Counted from the first letter of the stretch, positions 17,264-25,780 are shown. The stretch: DNA of 64,000 nucleotides from CAVPXC01 sp963709505 (GCA_963709505.1 CAVPXC010000018.1:62001-126000); one strand, 5' to 3'. Notes: a model not told the origin generated them from the letters alone. Numbers and translations: made by a program.

Positions 17264-17551
17264 TTGAACGAGTATGAACTCATGTACATCGTTCATCCCG
17301 AGGCCGATGAAGACGCTGTCAATGGCATGAACGAGCAAGTGACGGCGTGGATCGGTGCTCAGGGTGGCCAGGTGCTCAAAACCAACGTGTGGGGCCGGCG
17401 TAGACTTCTGTTCGAGATCAACAAGCAGAACGAAGGCACATACGTCGTAATGAATCTGCAGCTGGCAGGATCAGCTTTGGCTGAGGTCGAGCGCAACGTG
17501 AAGCTGCACGAGAAGATTTTGCGCTACATGTTTGTGCGTCTGAGCAAGTGA
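17264..17551 (+). CDS. rpsF: 30S ribosomal protein S6
   Basis: 95 residues from TTG 17264, selected because a strong AAAGGAGGT lies 11 bases upstream and the protein then begins NEYELMYIVHPEADED, as S6 should. The fold is ferredoxin-like: beta1 ELMYIVH, VWGRRRLLFEINKQNEGTYVVMNLQ, and LHEKILRYMFVRL at the end, all conserved. S6 pairs with S18 on the platform of the small subunit; S18 is encoded two genes downstream. The N-terminal extension seen if one reads further upstream is not conserved. It starts the classic rpsF-ssb-rpsR operon. Confidence 0.95.
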   Translation: MNEYELMYIVHPEADEDAVNGMNEQVTAWIGAQGGQVLKTNVWGRRRLLFEINKQNEGTYVVMNLQLAGSALAEVERNVKLHEKILRYMFVRLSK

Positions 17552-17796
17552 CGCATCCCTATTCACCAGCGGCGGGCGGTTATGAGCTGAGTTGGTGGTT
17601 GTTGACTTCCAGCTTGCTTTCGCCTGTCGTCGTCGGGCATCACCCTACGATAATCGCAACCGAGGCCAGCAGGTGGGTAGGGAACTGAAACTTGAAAACC
17701 TAAGGACCTGTCCGGTAATTACTTCGCGTTTTTGCCCAGAAAACCGGTGCGAATATGCGAAGCTGTCTACGGACGACAAATAAGGATGATCAAACG

Positions 17797-18171
17797 ATGT
17801 CGAGAGGACTGAACAAGGTGATGATCATCGGCGGGCTGGGTAGCGATCCGGAAATGCGCTATACACCCAGCGGTAAGCCGGTGACGTCGTTCAGTGTGGC
17901 CGTCAGCCGTGGCTGGCGCACCTCGGAAGGCGAGCGCAAGGAGGCGACCGAGTGGTTCAACGTCGTTTCCTGGGGCAACCTGGCTGAGATCTGCAACCAG
18001 CACCTGCGCAAAGGCTCGCAGGTCTACATCGAGGGCCGGCTGCAGACGCGCAACTGGGAAGACTCCACCGGCACGCGACACTACCGCACTGAGCTCGTCG
18101 CCAATGAGATGATCATCCTCGACGGCCGCCATTACGTGGCCGATGACGAATATGCAGATGCTGAGTTTTGA
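17797..18171 (+). CDS. ssb: Single-stranded DNA-binding protein
   Basis: 124 residues from ATG 17797 (AAGGATG upstream). The OB-fold is complete: LNKVMIIGGLGSDPEMRYTPSGKPVTSFSVAVSR, EWFNVVSWGNLAEICNQHLRKGSQVYIEGRLQTR and YRTELVANEMIILDGR. It protects single-stranded DNA and recruits repair proteins. The C-terminal tail is very short, VADDEYADAEF. It keeps acidity and a terminal Phe but lacks the usual Gly/Pro-rich linker and the DDIPF tip. A full paralogue elsewhere may carry the standard tail. Between rpsF and ssb are 245 bases without a convincing gene. Confidence 0.95.
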   Translation: MSRGLNKVMIIGGLGSDPEMRYTPSGKPVTSFSVAVSRGWRTSEGERKEATEWFNVVSWGNLAEICNQHLRKGSQVYIEGRLQTRNWEDSTGTRHYRTELVANEMIILDGRHYVADDEYADAEF

Positions 18172-18185
18172 GTGAGGTAAGAACC

Positions 18186-18516
18186 ATGTCAGATGATTAC
18201 AGGAGATTCGGCGGACGGTCCGAAGGACGATCTGAAGGAAGTGGCCCCGGCGCTGCGCGTGGCAAACGACGCCCGACGATGATTTCGGACCCGCAGAGTT
18301 TGTCCCTTCTGTGCGGAAAACGCCAGAGAACTGGACTACAAACAAATCGACGTGTTGAGGCGATACGTCAGCGAGCGCGGCCAGATCCGCTCGCGACGCA
18401 AGACCAGCTTGTGTGCGAAGCACCAACGCCGTTTGGCCGAGGCAGTTAAGCGCGCGCGCTTCATGGCCTTGTTGCCGTATACGGGCGAGCATATTCGGCT
18501 GTACGGCAGCAGCTAG
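18186..18516 (+). pseudogene. rpsR: 30S ribosomal protein S18, frameshifted
   Basis: ATG 18186 (AGGTAAG upstream, 14 bases after ssb) opens a basic Gly/Ser/Arg-rich N-terminus, MSDDYRRFGGRSEG. After about 35 codons the frame loses meaning, and frame +1 resumes with the unmistakable S18 core: VCPFCAENARELDYKQIDV, LRRYVSERGQIRSRRKTSLC and RRLAEAVKRARFMALLPYTG, ending at TAG 18516. The break is between 18275 and 18297, and one extra base explains it. S18 is essential, so a base error in the sequence is more likely than a dead gene. Position third in the operon after rpsF and ssb supports the call. Confidence 0.9.
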
Positions 18517-18530
18517 CAGGGTGATGGCCC

Positions 18531-19886
18531 ATGGCAAAGCGTAGACAAGTGCGAGAAGAGCCCTCGCGACGCGTACAGGCAATGACCCGCAAGGAGCGCG
18601 AGAGATCGCGCGTCATCACGATCATTGTCGGCATCGTCGTGGGATTTGCGCTCGTGGCCCTGGTGGGCGGGCTGCTGTGGCAGTCTGTGGTCACACCGAG
18701 TTCGACGGTGGCTGTCGTCAACGGCGATCGTATAGCAACGCGTGACCTCTGGAAGCGCGCCCAGTACGACCACCTGCAACGTGAGAGTAACCTGCGGAAT
18801 CTGCTGAACTATCAGCAGCAGATCGATCCAGGTGGCCAACAGGGCTTTTTTACTTCTCAAATCCAACAGCTTCAGGGCGATCTGATCGACAACGAAGGGC
18901 TGACGAACAAGGTCCTCGAACAGATGATCGAGGAAAAGTTGATCCGCCAGCTGGCCGCCAAGAACGGCGTAACGCTTACCGATGCCGAGATACAGGCGAA
19001 GCTGGAGTTGGTGGTCGCCGCGCAGAACAACTCGGTCACCGCGCCGGATGCGACGGTAACCGCCGAGGCTTTGGCAGCTGCAACGCCCACCCCCACCTTT
19101 ACACCTAGCCCGACGCCAACGGCGACTGTGACCAGTACGGTCAACATGACGCCGACGGCAACGCCACTGCCCACGCCGACCGTGGCGGTTCAGACCGCCG
19201 ACGAGTTCACTCAGCGGCTGGACGACCTGCTTGGCTTCATCGCCGATGGCGCCAGCGTGTCCAAAGAGGACGGACGCAGCATGCTGACGTCGCTGCTCAC
19301 AGTCGATCTGCTGCGTGAGAAGTTGCTTGCAAAGGTCGGCGATCAGATGCCTACAAGCGGCGAGCGCGTGCGCGCCCGGCACATTCTGGTCTCGGTAGCG
19401 CCGGACGCTTCCGCGGAAGCTCAGCAGCTTGCCCTGGCGAAGGCCATTAGCATCACACAGCAGCTGAACAGCGGCGAGGACTTCGCCACGCTGGCCCAAC
19501 AGTTCTCTGACGACACGGGCAGCGGTGCACAGGGCGGTGATCTCGGCTTCTTCGGCCGGGGTCAAATGGTGAAGGAATTCGAGGACGCGGCGTTTAGCCT
19601 GCCGATCGGGCAGATCAGCGAGCCGGTGAAGTCGCAGTTTGGCTATCACATCATCCGAGTCGAGGAGAAGGATGCAGGCCAGGCCGACTTCAACCTCTGG
19701 GTGCAGGACCAGAAGGCTTCCGCCCAGATCAAGCGCTCACTGACCCCAGGCCGGCTGGCGACGCTGCCGACTGTGTCGCCGGAGCTTCTCCAAAGCCCGG
19801 TGAGTGCCGCGCCGGTTGCGCTGCCACAGGGTACCGTCGAGGTGCTCCCGGCACCGATCGAGAGCACCAACCCGATTACGCCCTGA
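18531..19886 (+). CDS. Membrane-anchored parvulin-type peptidyl-prolyl isomerase (PrsA/SurA-like)
   Basis: 451 residues. A highly basic N-terminus is followed by one transmembrane helix at about 28-50 (VITIIVGIVVGFALVALVGG), so the bulk is outside the cytoplasm. Residues 55-180 are SurA_N-like chaperone helices (VAVVNGDRIATRDLWKR, DNEGLTNKVLEQMIEEKLIRQ). A Thr-Pro rich insert lies at about 183-220. The PpiC domain runs from about 282 to 377: ARHILVSV with His284, SGEDFATLAQQFSDD, GGDLGFFGRGQMVKEFE and VKSQFGYHIIRVEE. It is expected to help secreted proteins fold by prolyl isomerisation. It follows rpsR by 14 bases, and a clear terminator follows its stop. Confidence 0.88.
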   Translation: MAKRRQVREEPSRRVQAMTRKERERSRVITIIVGIVVGFALVALVGGLLWQSVVTPSSTVAVVNGDRIATRDLWKRAQYDHLQRESNLRNLLNYQQQIDPGGQQGFFTSQIQQLQGDLIDNEGLTNKVLEQMIEEKLIRQLAAKNGVTLTDAEIQAKLELVVAAQNNSVTAPDATVTAEALAAATPTPTFTPSPTPTATVTSTVNMTPTATPLPTPTVAVQTADEFTQRLDDLLGFIADGASVSKEDGRSMLTSLLTVDLLREKLLAKVGDQMPTSGERVRARHILVSVAPDASAEAQQLALAKAISITQQLNSGEDFATLAQQFSDDTGSGAQGGDLGFFGRGQMVKEFEDAAFSLPIGQISEPVKSQFGYHIIRVEEKDAGQADFNLWVQDQKASAQIKRSLTPGRLATLPTVSPELLQSPVSAAPVALPQGTVEVLPAPIESTNPITP

Positions 19887-19911
19887 TTCAGTGGCGTGAG
19901 GCATGAATTCA

Positions 19912-19940
19912 AAAGCGCTCCGTGTACGGAGCGCTTTTTG
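19912..19940 (+). terminator. Rho-independent terminator
   Basis: AAAAGCGCTCCG and CGGAGCGCTTTTT around a TGTA loop, 25 bases after the isomerase stop. Confidence 0.9.
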
Positions 19941-19968
19941 ATTTGGGTGCATTTGTGAACCGAAGTTG

Positions 19969-20011
19969 AGGCTTTAGCCGGGTCTTGAGCGCTAAACCCG
20001 GCTGAAGCCTC
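19969..20011. terminator. Second hairpin between convergent genes
   Basis: GAGGCTTTAGCCGGGT and ACCCGGCTGAAGCCTC pair around a 10-base loop, 37 bases past the rel stop when read leftward. There is no strong T-run; it may act as a rel terminator or be a solitary repeat. Confidence 0.45.
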
Positions 20012-20047
20012 GACTCCGAAGATCGGGCGCACTTCCGCCACGCTGTA

Positions 20048-22284
20048 CTAGGCGTGGAAGCGCCGCGCCTCCATTACGTTTGGCAAGCGCTCGATGCGAG
20101 TCAGGATACGGCTGAGCTGCTCAGCGTCTCGGATCTCTAAGGTCGCTGTCACACGTGCCAAATGGCCCGGGATACCGGTCGTCGCGCTGGCGTCACGCAT
20201 GTTGATCCGCTCGTCTGCTACCAGCGCTGCGATGTCGCGCAGCAATCCGGATCGGTCGTAGGCCTCGACCGTGATGCGCACCGGGTGAGTCCGCTCCACC
20301 GCGTGGCCCCAGTTCACCTCCACGATGCGGCCAGGGTCCTTGTTGATCATGCTCTGCACGTTGGGGCAGCTCCTGCGATGGATCGTCACCCCGCGACCGC
20401 GGGTGATATAGCCGATGATGTCCTGGCCCGGCACAGGATTGCAGCACATCGCCGTGCGGCTCAGCAGGTCCTCTACTCCCAGCACGGTGACGCCCTCCGA
20501 TGAGACGGGAATGTCAGTGAGCGGGACGGTACTTTCGACCAATGCTTGCGCCTCATCCTGCTCTTTGCGCTCGATGTCCAGTACCTTGCTTGCGATCTGC
20601 TGTGTGTTGATGTCCCCGAAGCCCAGCGCGGCGTAGAAGTCATCCACCTTTTCGAAACCGAACAGGCGTGCAACGGAATCGTGGCTGCGCTCGAGGTTGA
20701 GGCGCTTTAGCTCGCGGATCAGGACCTCCTGGCCTTCCTGGACGTTCTCCTCGCGGCTTTGTTTGCGGAACCATTGTCGAATTTTGTTGCGCGCCCGGCC
20801 CGTGGCGGCATAGCCCAGCGATGGATTCATCCAGTCCCGGCTGGGGCCGCCGCGTTTGGAGGTGATGATCTCGACCTGATCGCCGTTTGACAGCTTGTGG
20901 TCAATCGGCACCAGCTTGCCGTTGACGCGAGCACCTCGACAGCGGTGACCTACTTCGGTGTGCACGGCGTAGGCAAAGTCGATTGGAGTAGGATCCCGCA
21001 GGCAGATCTTTCAAATCGCCTTGCGGTGTGAAAACGTAGACTCGGTCGCTGAAGACGTCGGACTGCATCGAGTCTGACAAACTCGCTGGCATCCTTGACG
21101 TCGCTGCCCCAGTCCATCAGGCTGCGCAACCAGGCCAGCTTGTTCTCGAACTCGACATCTCGCTTGGTCTGCTCCTTGTAGCGCCAATGGGCCGCGATGC
21201 CCAGCTCGGCCGAACGGTGCATCTCGTAGGTGCGGATCTGCACCTCCAAGTTGCGCCCGCCTGGGCCGACGACGCCCGTATGCAGCGAGCGATACATGTT
21301 GTCTTTGGGGTTAGCGATGTAGTCGTCGAACTCGCCGGGGATGGGCCGCCACAGGCCGTGGACCACACCGAGCGCCGCATAGCAGTCGCCGATCTCGTCG
21401 ACCAGGATGCGCACCGCCTCGGTATCGTAGATTTGCTCCAGTTCGACACCCTTACGCTGCATTTTGCGGTAGATGCTGTAGATGTGCTTGGGCCGGCCCT
21501 CAACCTGTGCGGTGACGTTGGTCCGCTGCAGTTCGCTTTCCAGGATTTCGACGACCTCGGTGATGAACTTGGTGCGCTCGGTGCGCCGTTGTGCCAGGGC
21601 GTTGGAGATGCGCTTGTAGACCTCCGGCTCCAGCCAGCGAAACGCGCCGTCCTCGAGCTCCCACTTGATTTGCCAGATACCCAGGCGGTTGGCCAGCGGC
21701 GTGTAGATTTCGAGGGTTTCACGCGCGATGCGCCGTCGCTTGTGTTCTTTCAAGTATCCCAGGGTGCGAACGTTGTGCAGCCGGTCGGCGAGCTTGATGA
21801 TCACCACCCGGATGTCCTCGGCCATGGCCAGGAAGAGCTTGCGCAGCGTCTCGTCGCGCTGGCTGCGGAGCTTGGGGTTGGAGGCCAACTGTTGGCTTTG
21901 GTTTTCGTCCGAAAAGCGTTTGATCTCCTCCAGCTTGGTCACGCCGTCGACCAGCGAGGCCACTTTGGGGTTGAAGCGCTCGGCCAGGGTAGCCACAGTG
22001 ATTTCGGAATCCTCGACCACATCATGCAGCAGCCCGGCTGCGATCGCGGTGGCATCCAATCGCAGGTCGGCCAGGATGCCGGCTACGGCTAAAGGATGGA
22101 TGATGTAGGGCTCGCCTGATTCGCGGGGCACTGCCGCGTGCGCCTCGGCCGCCAGGTCGTACGCGTTCCGGATCATCTGGATCTCGGCCTCGGTGAACGA
22201 GCGGGGCAGCCGGCCGATCAACTCGTCCAGCGTAGCTGGGGGTTTGCTAAAGTCGCTGTTCTCCATAGGCTGTTGGATGGACAC
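20048..22284 (-). pseudogene. rel: Bifunctional (p)ppGpp synthetase/hydrolase Rel, with two frameshifts
   Basis: A long-form RelA/SpoT homologue, about 745 residues when joined. HD hydrolase: IIHPLAVAGILADLRLDATAIAAGLLHDVVEDSEI with the HDxxED motif. Synthetase: GRPKHIYSIYRKMQRKGVE, the DEIGDCYAALGVVHGLWRPIPGEFDDYIA stretch and EVQIRTYEMHRSAELGIAAHW. TGS: DRVYVFTPQGDLKDLPAGSTPIDFAYAVHTEVG. The C-terminus has a zinc-finger-like CCNPVPGQDIIGYITRGRGVTIHRRSC and an ACT domain. Single extra bases near 21076 and 20990 bracket the TGS segment, which lies in a third frame. All active motifs are intact, so the gene is probably functional in the organism. GTG 22284 is used as start; ATG 22266 is an alternative. 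Confidence 0.92.
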
Positions 22285-22367
22285 TCCATGCTCATTCAGA
22301 GGGTGGGGTAGATGCCTTCACGATCCAGGCCGGGTTGTAACGGATCTTCGGACGCGACCCTGTGGGG

Positions 22368-22396
22368 ATTATAGCGCAAGCCTGCGAAACGCGCAA
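22368..22396 (-). promoter_or_regulatory. Promoter of rel
   Basis: Minus strand TTGCGC (22396-22391), a 17-base spacer and TATAAT (22373-22368), about 85 bases before the rel start. Confidence 0.7.
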
Positions 22397-22402
22397 CGGA
22401 GG

Positions 22403-22481
22403 GGGTGTATTTCAAGTTGGGGGCAGACCCTTCGGGTTTTCCGCAAACCCGAAGGGTCTGCCCGCAACTTGAAATACACCC
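22403..22481. repeat. 79-bp palindromic repeat, copy 1
   Basis: GGGTGTATTTCAAGTTG…AGACCCTTCGGGTTT mirrors AAACCCGAAGGGTCT…CAACTTGAAATACACCC around TCCGC. Copy 2 at 51661-51739 differs by one base. It sits exactly between the diverging rel and tRNA-Arg promoters. Confidence 0.95.
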
Positions 22482-22496
22482 AAAGGAGGCTGTCAT

Positions 22497-22525
22497 TTGA
22501 CAGGCACGTGGGTCGCAGATAAAAT
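22497..22525 (+). promoter_or_regulatory. Promoter of tRNA-Arg(TCG)
   Basis: Perfect TTGACA (22497-22502), a 17-base spacer and TAAAAT (22520-22525), 37 bases before the tRNA. Confidence 0.8.
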
Positions 22526-22562
22526 CCGTTCAGAGGGACTCATCCTCCGCCTTTCTGGTTGC

Positions 22563-22635
22563 GCCCCCTTAGCTCAATGGACAGAGTGCCGGACTTCGAA
22601 TCCGTAGGTTGTGCGTTCGAATCGCACAGGGGGTA
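22563..22635 (+). tRNA. tRNA-Arg (anticodon TCG)
   Basis: Acceptor GCCCCCT pairs with AGGGGGT (a G1-U72 wobble at the end). TAGCTCAATGGACAGAG forms the D arm, the loop CTTCGAA carries anticodon TCG, and GTTCGAATC is the T arm. The discriminator is A; CCA is not encoded. Confidence 0.95.
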
Positions 22636-22636
22636 C

Positions 22637-22952
22637 TTGAAATCGAGGGGGATTGCTTAGGCGCTGAGCAATCCCCCTCAACTTTGGAACTGCATCCCCA
22701 GACCACTTCGCTATTGAATACGAAAGGCTAGCTAGCGCACGCGTGCTGTCCATCAGACCCTTCGGGTTTCTCGTCCTTGTCCAAGTTGCTGTTCAGGTAG
22801 ATGTCGCTCTTTGCCAGGAAGCGAGTTTGACAAGGGAAACCCGAAGGGTCTAACACTCGAAGGGTTTACCGCCCTCAATCTGAGATACACTTGGTGGGAG
22901 GCGCTAACTCATTAACGGTAACGGCAGTTCCCCAGCGTTAAATTGGGCAAGA
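22637..22952. other. Intergenic region with tRNA terminator-like hairpin and decayed repeats
   Basis: A hairpin at 22645-22679 (GAGGGGGATTGCT / AGCAATCCCCCTC) probably ends the tRNA transcript. From 22756 a distant relative of the 79-bp palindrome follows. No gene is seen. Confidence 0.5.
22756..22851. repeat. Degenerate relative of the 79-bp palindrome
   Basis: AGACCCTTCGGGTTTC at the left and GAAACCCGAAGGGTCT at the right match the central arms of the 79-bp element, but 65 unrelated bases separate them. A further CTCGAAGGGTTT follows at 22857. Confidence 0.6.
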
Positions 22953-23293
22953 TCACAAGAGACCTTCATCCTGCAGAACGTTCTGTGCTTCTCTCAAGAA
23001 TTCGTCTAGCGACACTGCACGCTGGCCTTCGGGTGAAAAGTCGTGCTGGTCAGGCGCTTCGACCGGATGCCGGTGCCAGAGGCCTCCTTCACAGTCACGT
23101 CCGAAGGGTGCGGGTTGAGCACTAGCGCATAGCCGGTGAGCTGCTTCTGAGTATTGACATAGACCTGGACGAAACAGCCTGCGTCCACATGCAGACGCAT
23201 TTTGACCGTGTGTTCGGCTTTGTCCATCGTGTCCGCACTTTGGATGAAAGCCCACTCCGCCGCCACGCGCTGAACGTTCGCGCTCGACATCAT
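22953..23293 (-). pseudogene. Toxin-like small protein (possibly DUF6516 type), frameshifted
   Basis: ATG 23293 with AAGGGTGA upstream starts MMSSANVQRVAAEWAFIQSA, then AEHTVKMRLHVDAGCFVQVYVNTQKQLTGYALVLN. Near 23108-23118 the coding frame changes, continuing FGRDCEGGLWHRHPVEAPDQ and ending SLDEFLREAQNVLQDEGLL. The His-rich WHRHP…H segment after a short beta-rich N-terminus resembles DUF6516 proteins, seen in two-gene toxin-antitoxin-like loci. It directly follows, with a few bases between, a small helical protein gene on the same strand. The assignment is tentative; it could be an unrelated small protein pair. Confidence 0.45.
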
Positions 23294-23299
23294 CCGCGG

Positions 23300-23530
23300 T
23301 CACCCTTCACCTCGCAGACTGGCCAACTGGCGCTCGACCGTGCGGATGCCGTCAGCAGCGAGATCCCAGTCTTGATGGTCATTCTCAACTTCGAAGGAAT
23401 ACCCAAGCGTCTTGACAACCTCCGCTGCCTCGAACTCCTCCAGGGTCATACCATATTTTTGCCGAAAGAGCCGATCCGTCAACTGGTAGCGCGCCAGACG
23501 GCGGCGGGTGTCCAACGAGTGATGTTGCAA
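23300..23530 (-). CDS. Small helical protein, antitoxin-like partner
   Basis: 76 residues from a TTG at 23530; the true start is uncertain because the frame stays open about 13 more codons upstream without ATG or GTG. The sequence RRRLARYQLTDRLFRQKYGM is followed by TLEEFEAAEVVKTLGYSFEV and an acidic segment NDHQDWDLAADGIRTVERQLASL. It looks like an all-helical, charged adaptor of the kind that precedes toxin genes. Its stop lies seven bases before the next start on the same strand, so the two are probably co-translated. I do not recognise a named family. Confidence 0.5.
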   Translation of the reverse strand: MQHHSLDTRRRLARYQLTDRLFRQKYGMTLEEFEAAEVVKTLGYSFEVENDHQDWDLAADGIRTVERQLASLRGEG

Positions 23531-23603
23531 TGGCTGAACCTGGACGATCAGGATGGACTCGAAGCGCTAGCAACGGCCGTTGTGGCGAAACTCTGACCCA
23601 CCC

Positions 23604-23632
23604 TTGGTCTCGCGCCCAACGTGTGGTATTAT
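23604..23632 (+). promoter_or_regulatory. Promoter of the zinc-ribbon/LCP pair
   Basis: TTGGTC (23604-23609), a 17-base spacer and TATTAT (23627-23632), 35 bases before the zinc-ribbon gene. Confidence 0.65.
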
Positions 23633-23666
23633 GGACATCTCAAACCCCACCACGAGGTGTAGTGTT

Positions 23667-23876
23667 ATGCCCAATTGCGTGAACTGCGGAACCTGGAACC
23701 CTGAGGACAAGAACGTGTGCTGGCGTTGCCAAACCGAGTTGCCAAAGCCGGTCATCCGGAAAAAGCGCGGCCCGCTACGCGTGTTCGGCTTGCCGATCTG
23801 GCTTTGGCTGGCGGTGGTCTTCTTTCTAGGTATGATGATCGTCTTACAGCTGATCGGCAGGACCGCTGGGGCCTAA
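23667..23876 (+). CDS. Small zinc-ribbon membrane protein
   Basis: 69 residues from ATG 23667 (GAGGTG seven bases upstream). The N-terminus is a four-Cys zinc ribbon, MPNCVNCGTWNPEDKNVCWRC, followed by a basic stretch KPVIRKKRGP and one transmembrane helix LPIWLWLAVVFFLGMMIVLQL. The topology is likely ribbon inside, C-terminus outside. Proteins of this build are common in Chloroflexota and their function is not known. It precedes the LCP gene by 22 bases and probably shares its promoter. Confidence 0.8.
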   Translation: MPNCVNCGTWNPEDKNVCWRCQTELPKPVIRKKRGPLRVFGLPIWLWLAVVFFLGMMIVLQLIGRTAGA

Positions 23877-23898
23877 GGCGCTCTCTCAAGTCTGATCC

Positions 23899-24891
23899 AT
23901 GACTTATCCCCAACGTAAAATCGTCCAGCGCGCCCGGCTGCGCCGCGAACGGCGCGGCGGGAGCAGTTGCCTGCCACTGGCGCTTGGCTTTGGCCTTCTC
24001 CTGACCTGCTTGTGCCTGCTTCCTCTGATGGGCGCGCTCAGCCTGGTGAGATTGGCCGAGCAAGAGACAGTGGCGCCTCTGTTGACCAGCCTGCCCCTCC
24101 AGGCCCAGCCTTTGACGCTCCTCCTGCTGGGGGTCGATCGTCGCAGCGATGAAAACGGCCCAGCACGCAGCGATTCGATGATCCTGGCCGGCGTTCGCGC
24201 CGATGCCGGCCGCGCAGCCTTGCTCTCCATCCCGCGCGATCTGTGGGTCACGATCCCCGGCGTCGGCGAGCAGCGCATCAATGCTGCGATGGTCTTTGGC
24301 GATGATCCGGCAAACCCGGCGGCCGCGCCGCAACTGGCCGTGGACACGGTGGCACAGGCTTTCCGGCGGCCCGTGGACCGTTATCTCGTGCTGGACTTTC
24401 AGACTTTCGTGCGGCTGGTTGATGCTCTCGGCGGCATCGAGATCGACGTTCCGGAGGCGATCGTCGATACGGAGTATCCAACCCCGGATTACGGTGTGAC
24501 GACGATTAGTTTCGATCCCGGTCCGCAGCGTCTTGATGGCGAGCGGGCGTTGATCTACGCCCGGACGCGCCACGACGACAGCGATTTCGGGCGCTCGGAG
24601 CGCCAGCAGCAGGTGATCCGGGCAATCGCGGCCAGACTGCTCGAGCCGGCCACCTGGCCACGGCTGCCGCAGGTCGTCCAAGTGTTGCGCGCGGGCGTTC
24701 AAACCGACCTGGCGCCCGCGGATGCGCTGTCGCTGCTGCAAATGGTGCTCGCCGTCGGTCGAGGGGAGATGGATACGGCCACGCTGGAGGGCGATGCGGC
24801 CACGCCTTGGATCACACCGGGCGGTGCGTGGGTCCTTCTGCCGAACTGGCCGGTGATCGACGGGATCGTGGATCAGCTGTTTGGGCCGTAA
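23899..24891 (+). CDS. LytR-CpsA-Psr (LCP) family glycopolymer ligase
   Basis: 330 residues. A basic cytosolic tail is followed by a transmembrane helix at about 24-48, and then the extracytoplasmic LCP domain from about 75: LTLLLLGVDRRSDENGPARSDSMILAGV, with the Arg and Asp residues that bind pyrophosphate and metal, ALLSIPRDLWVTIPG, RINAAMVFG, VDRYLVLDFQTFVRLVDALGGIEIDVP and LDGERALIYARTRHDDSDFGRSERQQQVI. LCP enzymes transfer lipid-linked glycopolymers onto cell-wall acceptors. The function in a chloroflexotal envelope (polysaccharide or glycoprotein attachment) is not established. It ends at a shared terminator against the YceI gene. Confidence 0.92.
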   Translation: MTYPQRKIVQRARLRRERRGGSSCLPLALGFGLLLTCLCLLPLMGALSLVRLAEQETVAPLLTSLPLQAQPLTLLLLGVDRRSDENGPARSDSMILAGVRADAGRAALLSIPRDLWVTIPGVGEQRINAAMVFGDDPANPAAAPQLAVDTVAQAFRRPVDRYLVLDFQTFVRLVDALGGIEIDVPEAIVDTEYPTPDYGVTTISFDPGPQRLDGERALIYARTRHDDSDFGRSERQQQVIRAIAARLLEPATWPRLPQVVQVLRAGVQTDLAPADALSLLQMVLAVGRGEMDTATLEGDAATPWITPGGAWVLLPNWPVIDGIVDQLFGP

Positions 24892-24910
24892 CGGCGGACT
24901 TCGAACTAAC

Positions 24911-24949
24911 AAAAAAAGCGGCGGTCGAGCAACCTCGACCGCCGCTTTT
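24911..24949. terminator. Bidirectional terminator
   Basis: AAAAGCGGCGGTCGAG and CTCGACCGCCGCTTTT around CAAC, with A- and T-runs on both sides, serving the convergent LCP and YceI genes. Confidence 0.92.
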
Positions 24950-24964
24950 GGGAGCAGGCTTTGC

Positions 24965-25780
24965 CTATTGTTCCTTGGCTACCAAAGTGAGCGTTACCAC
25001 GGTATTGTCTCCAACGGTGAACAGGTTGCCCATCGCCGGTGGATCGACGCCGAATTGGCTCATCAGAAACGCCGTCGTCGCCGTGCCAGTGATTGTGTCA
25101 CCCTGAAGTGTGGCCTTGACGTCGAAGACCACGGGTTGCGTGATCTCACGAATGGTCAGATCGCCGGCAAGCTGGAAGGTGACTTCCTCGCCCTCAGTGT
25201 AGGAGGCAGGGGCGTTTTGGAGGCCCGTAGCCTTGAAGGTGGCGATGGGGAAGTTAGCCGACTCCAACCAGTCGGTGCGGATGCGGTTGTCTCGGCGGCT
25301 TTGGTCGCTCTTTAGGACGCTGATGTCGACCTGGAACTCGCCCGATGTGATCTGAGGGGTTGCGCCGCTGAAGTCCAGCGTGAGTTGGCCACTGACTTGG
25401 TCGGTCGAGCCGACGGTTTTGGCCTTGCCCGCTTCAATTCCTATCGCACTGGCTGCACCGGCCAAGAATTCCTCGTCGACTTCGTAGCCAGCCTTTGACT
25501 CGCCGGGAACAAGAGCGAAGGTGCGCGCTCCGCTAGCGGCCGCTGCGGGTGCTTCCGTGGCGGCGGGTTCAGACGTAGGCGCTTCGGCAGCCGGTGCGGC
25601 GGTGGGTTCAACGGCCGCCGGCGCCTCGGTGGGCATCACTTCTGCCGGCTTGGCTTCGGTCGCGGCCGGCTGAGGTGCGGCCGTTGGGTTGGCGCTCGGG
25701 GCGGGGGCGCAGGCCACGGCGACGAGCATGATACTCAAGCTGAGGGCCACCAATCGGGCCGATCGAACAAACTGGGTCAT
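24965..25780 (-). CDS. YceI-family lipoprotein
   Basis: 271 residues; AGGAGG lies eight bases before ATG 25780. The signal peptide ends in the lipobox VAVAC with Cys24. An Ala/Pro/Glu-Thr rich stalk runs to about residue 85. The YceI lipocalin-like domain follows: RTFALVPGESKAGYEVDEEF, SGQLTLDFSGATPQITSGEFQVDISVLKSD, RRDNRIRTDWLESANFPIATF and LTIREITQPVVFDVKAT. YceI proteins bind isoprenoid-like lipids in a barrel. As a surface lipoprotein it may carry or buffer lipids or quinones. It is monocistronic, with a probable promoter 120 bases upstream. Confidence 0.92.
   Translation of the reverse strand: MTQFVRSARLVALSLSIMLVAVACAPAPSANPTAAPQPAATEAKPAEVMPTEAPAAVEPTAAPAAEAPTSEPAATEAPAAAASGARTFALVPGESKAGYEVDEEFLAGAASAIGIEAGKAKTVGSTDQVSGQLTLDFSGATPQITSGEFQVDISVLKSDQSRRDNRIRTDWLESANFPIATFKATGLQNAPASYTEGEEVTFQLAGDLTIREITQPVVFDVKATLQGDTITGTATTAFLMSQFGVDPPAMGNLFTVGDNTVVTLTLVAKEQ

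Noticed and set aside
17592..17783. A 63-codon frame between rpsF and ssb
   Set aside because: It overlaps the ssb start, has biased Cys/Arg composition and no homologous pattern.
20950..21092. Programmed frameshifting in rel
   Set aside because: Two shifts 86 bases apart through a third frame, no slippery heptamer noticed, and many other genes broken the same way make sequence error far more likely.
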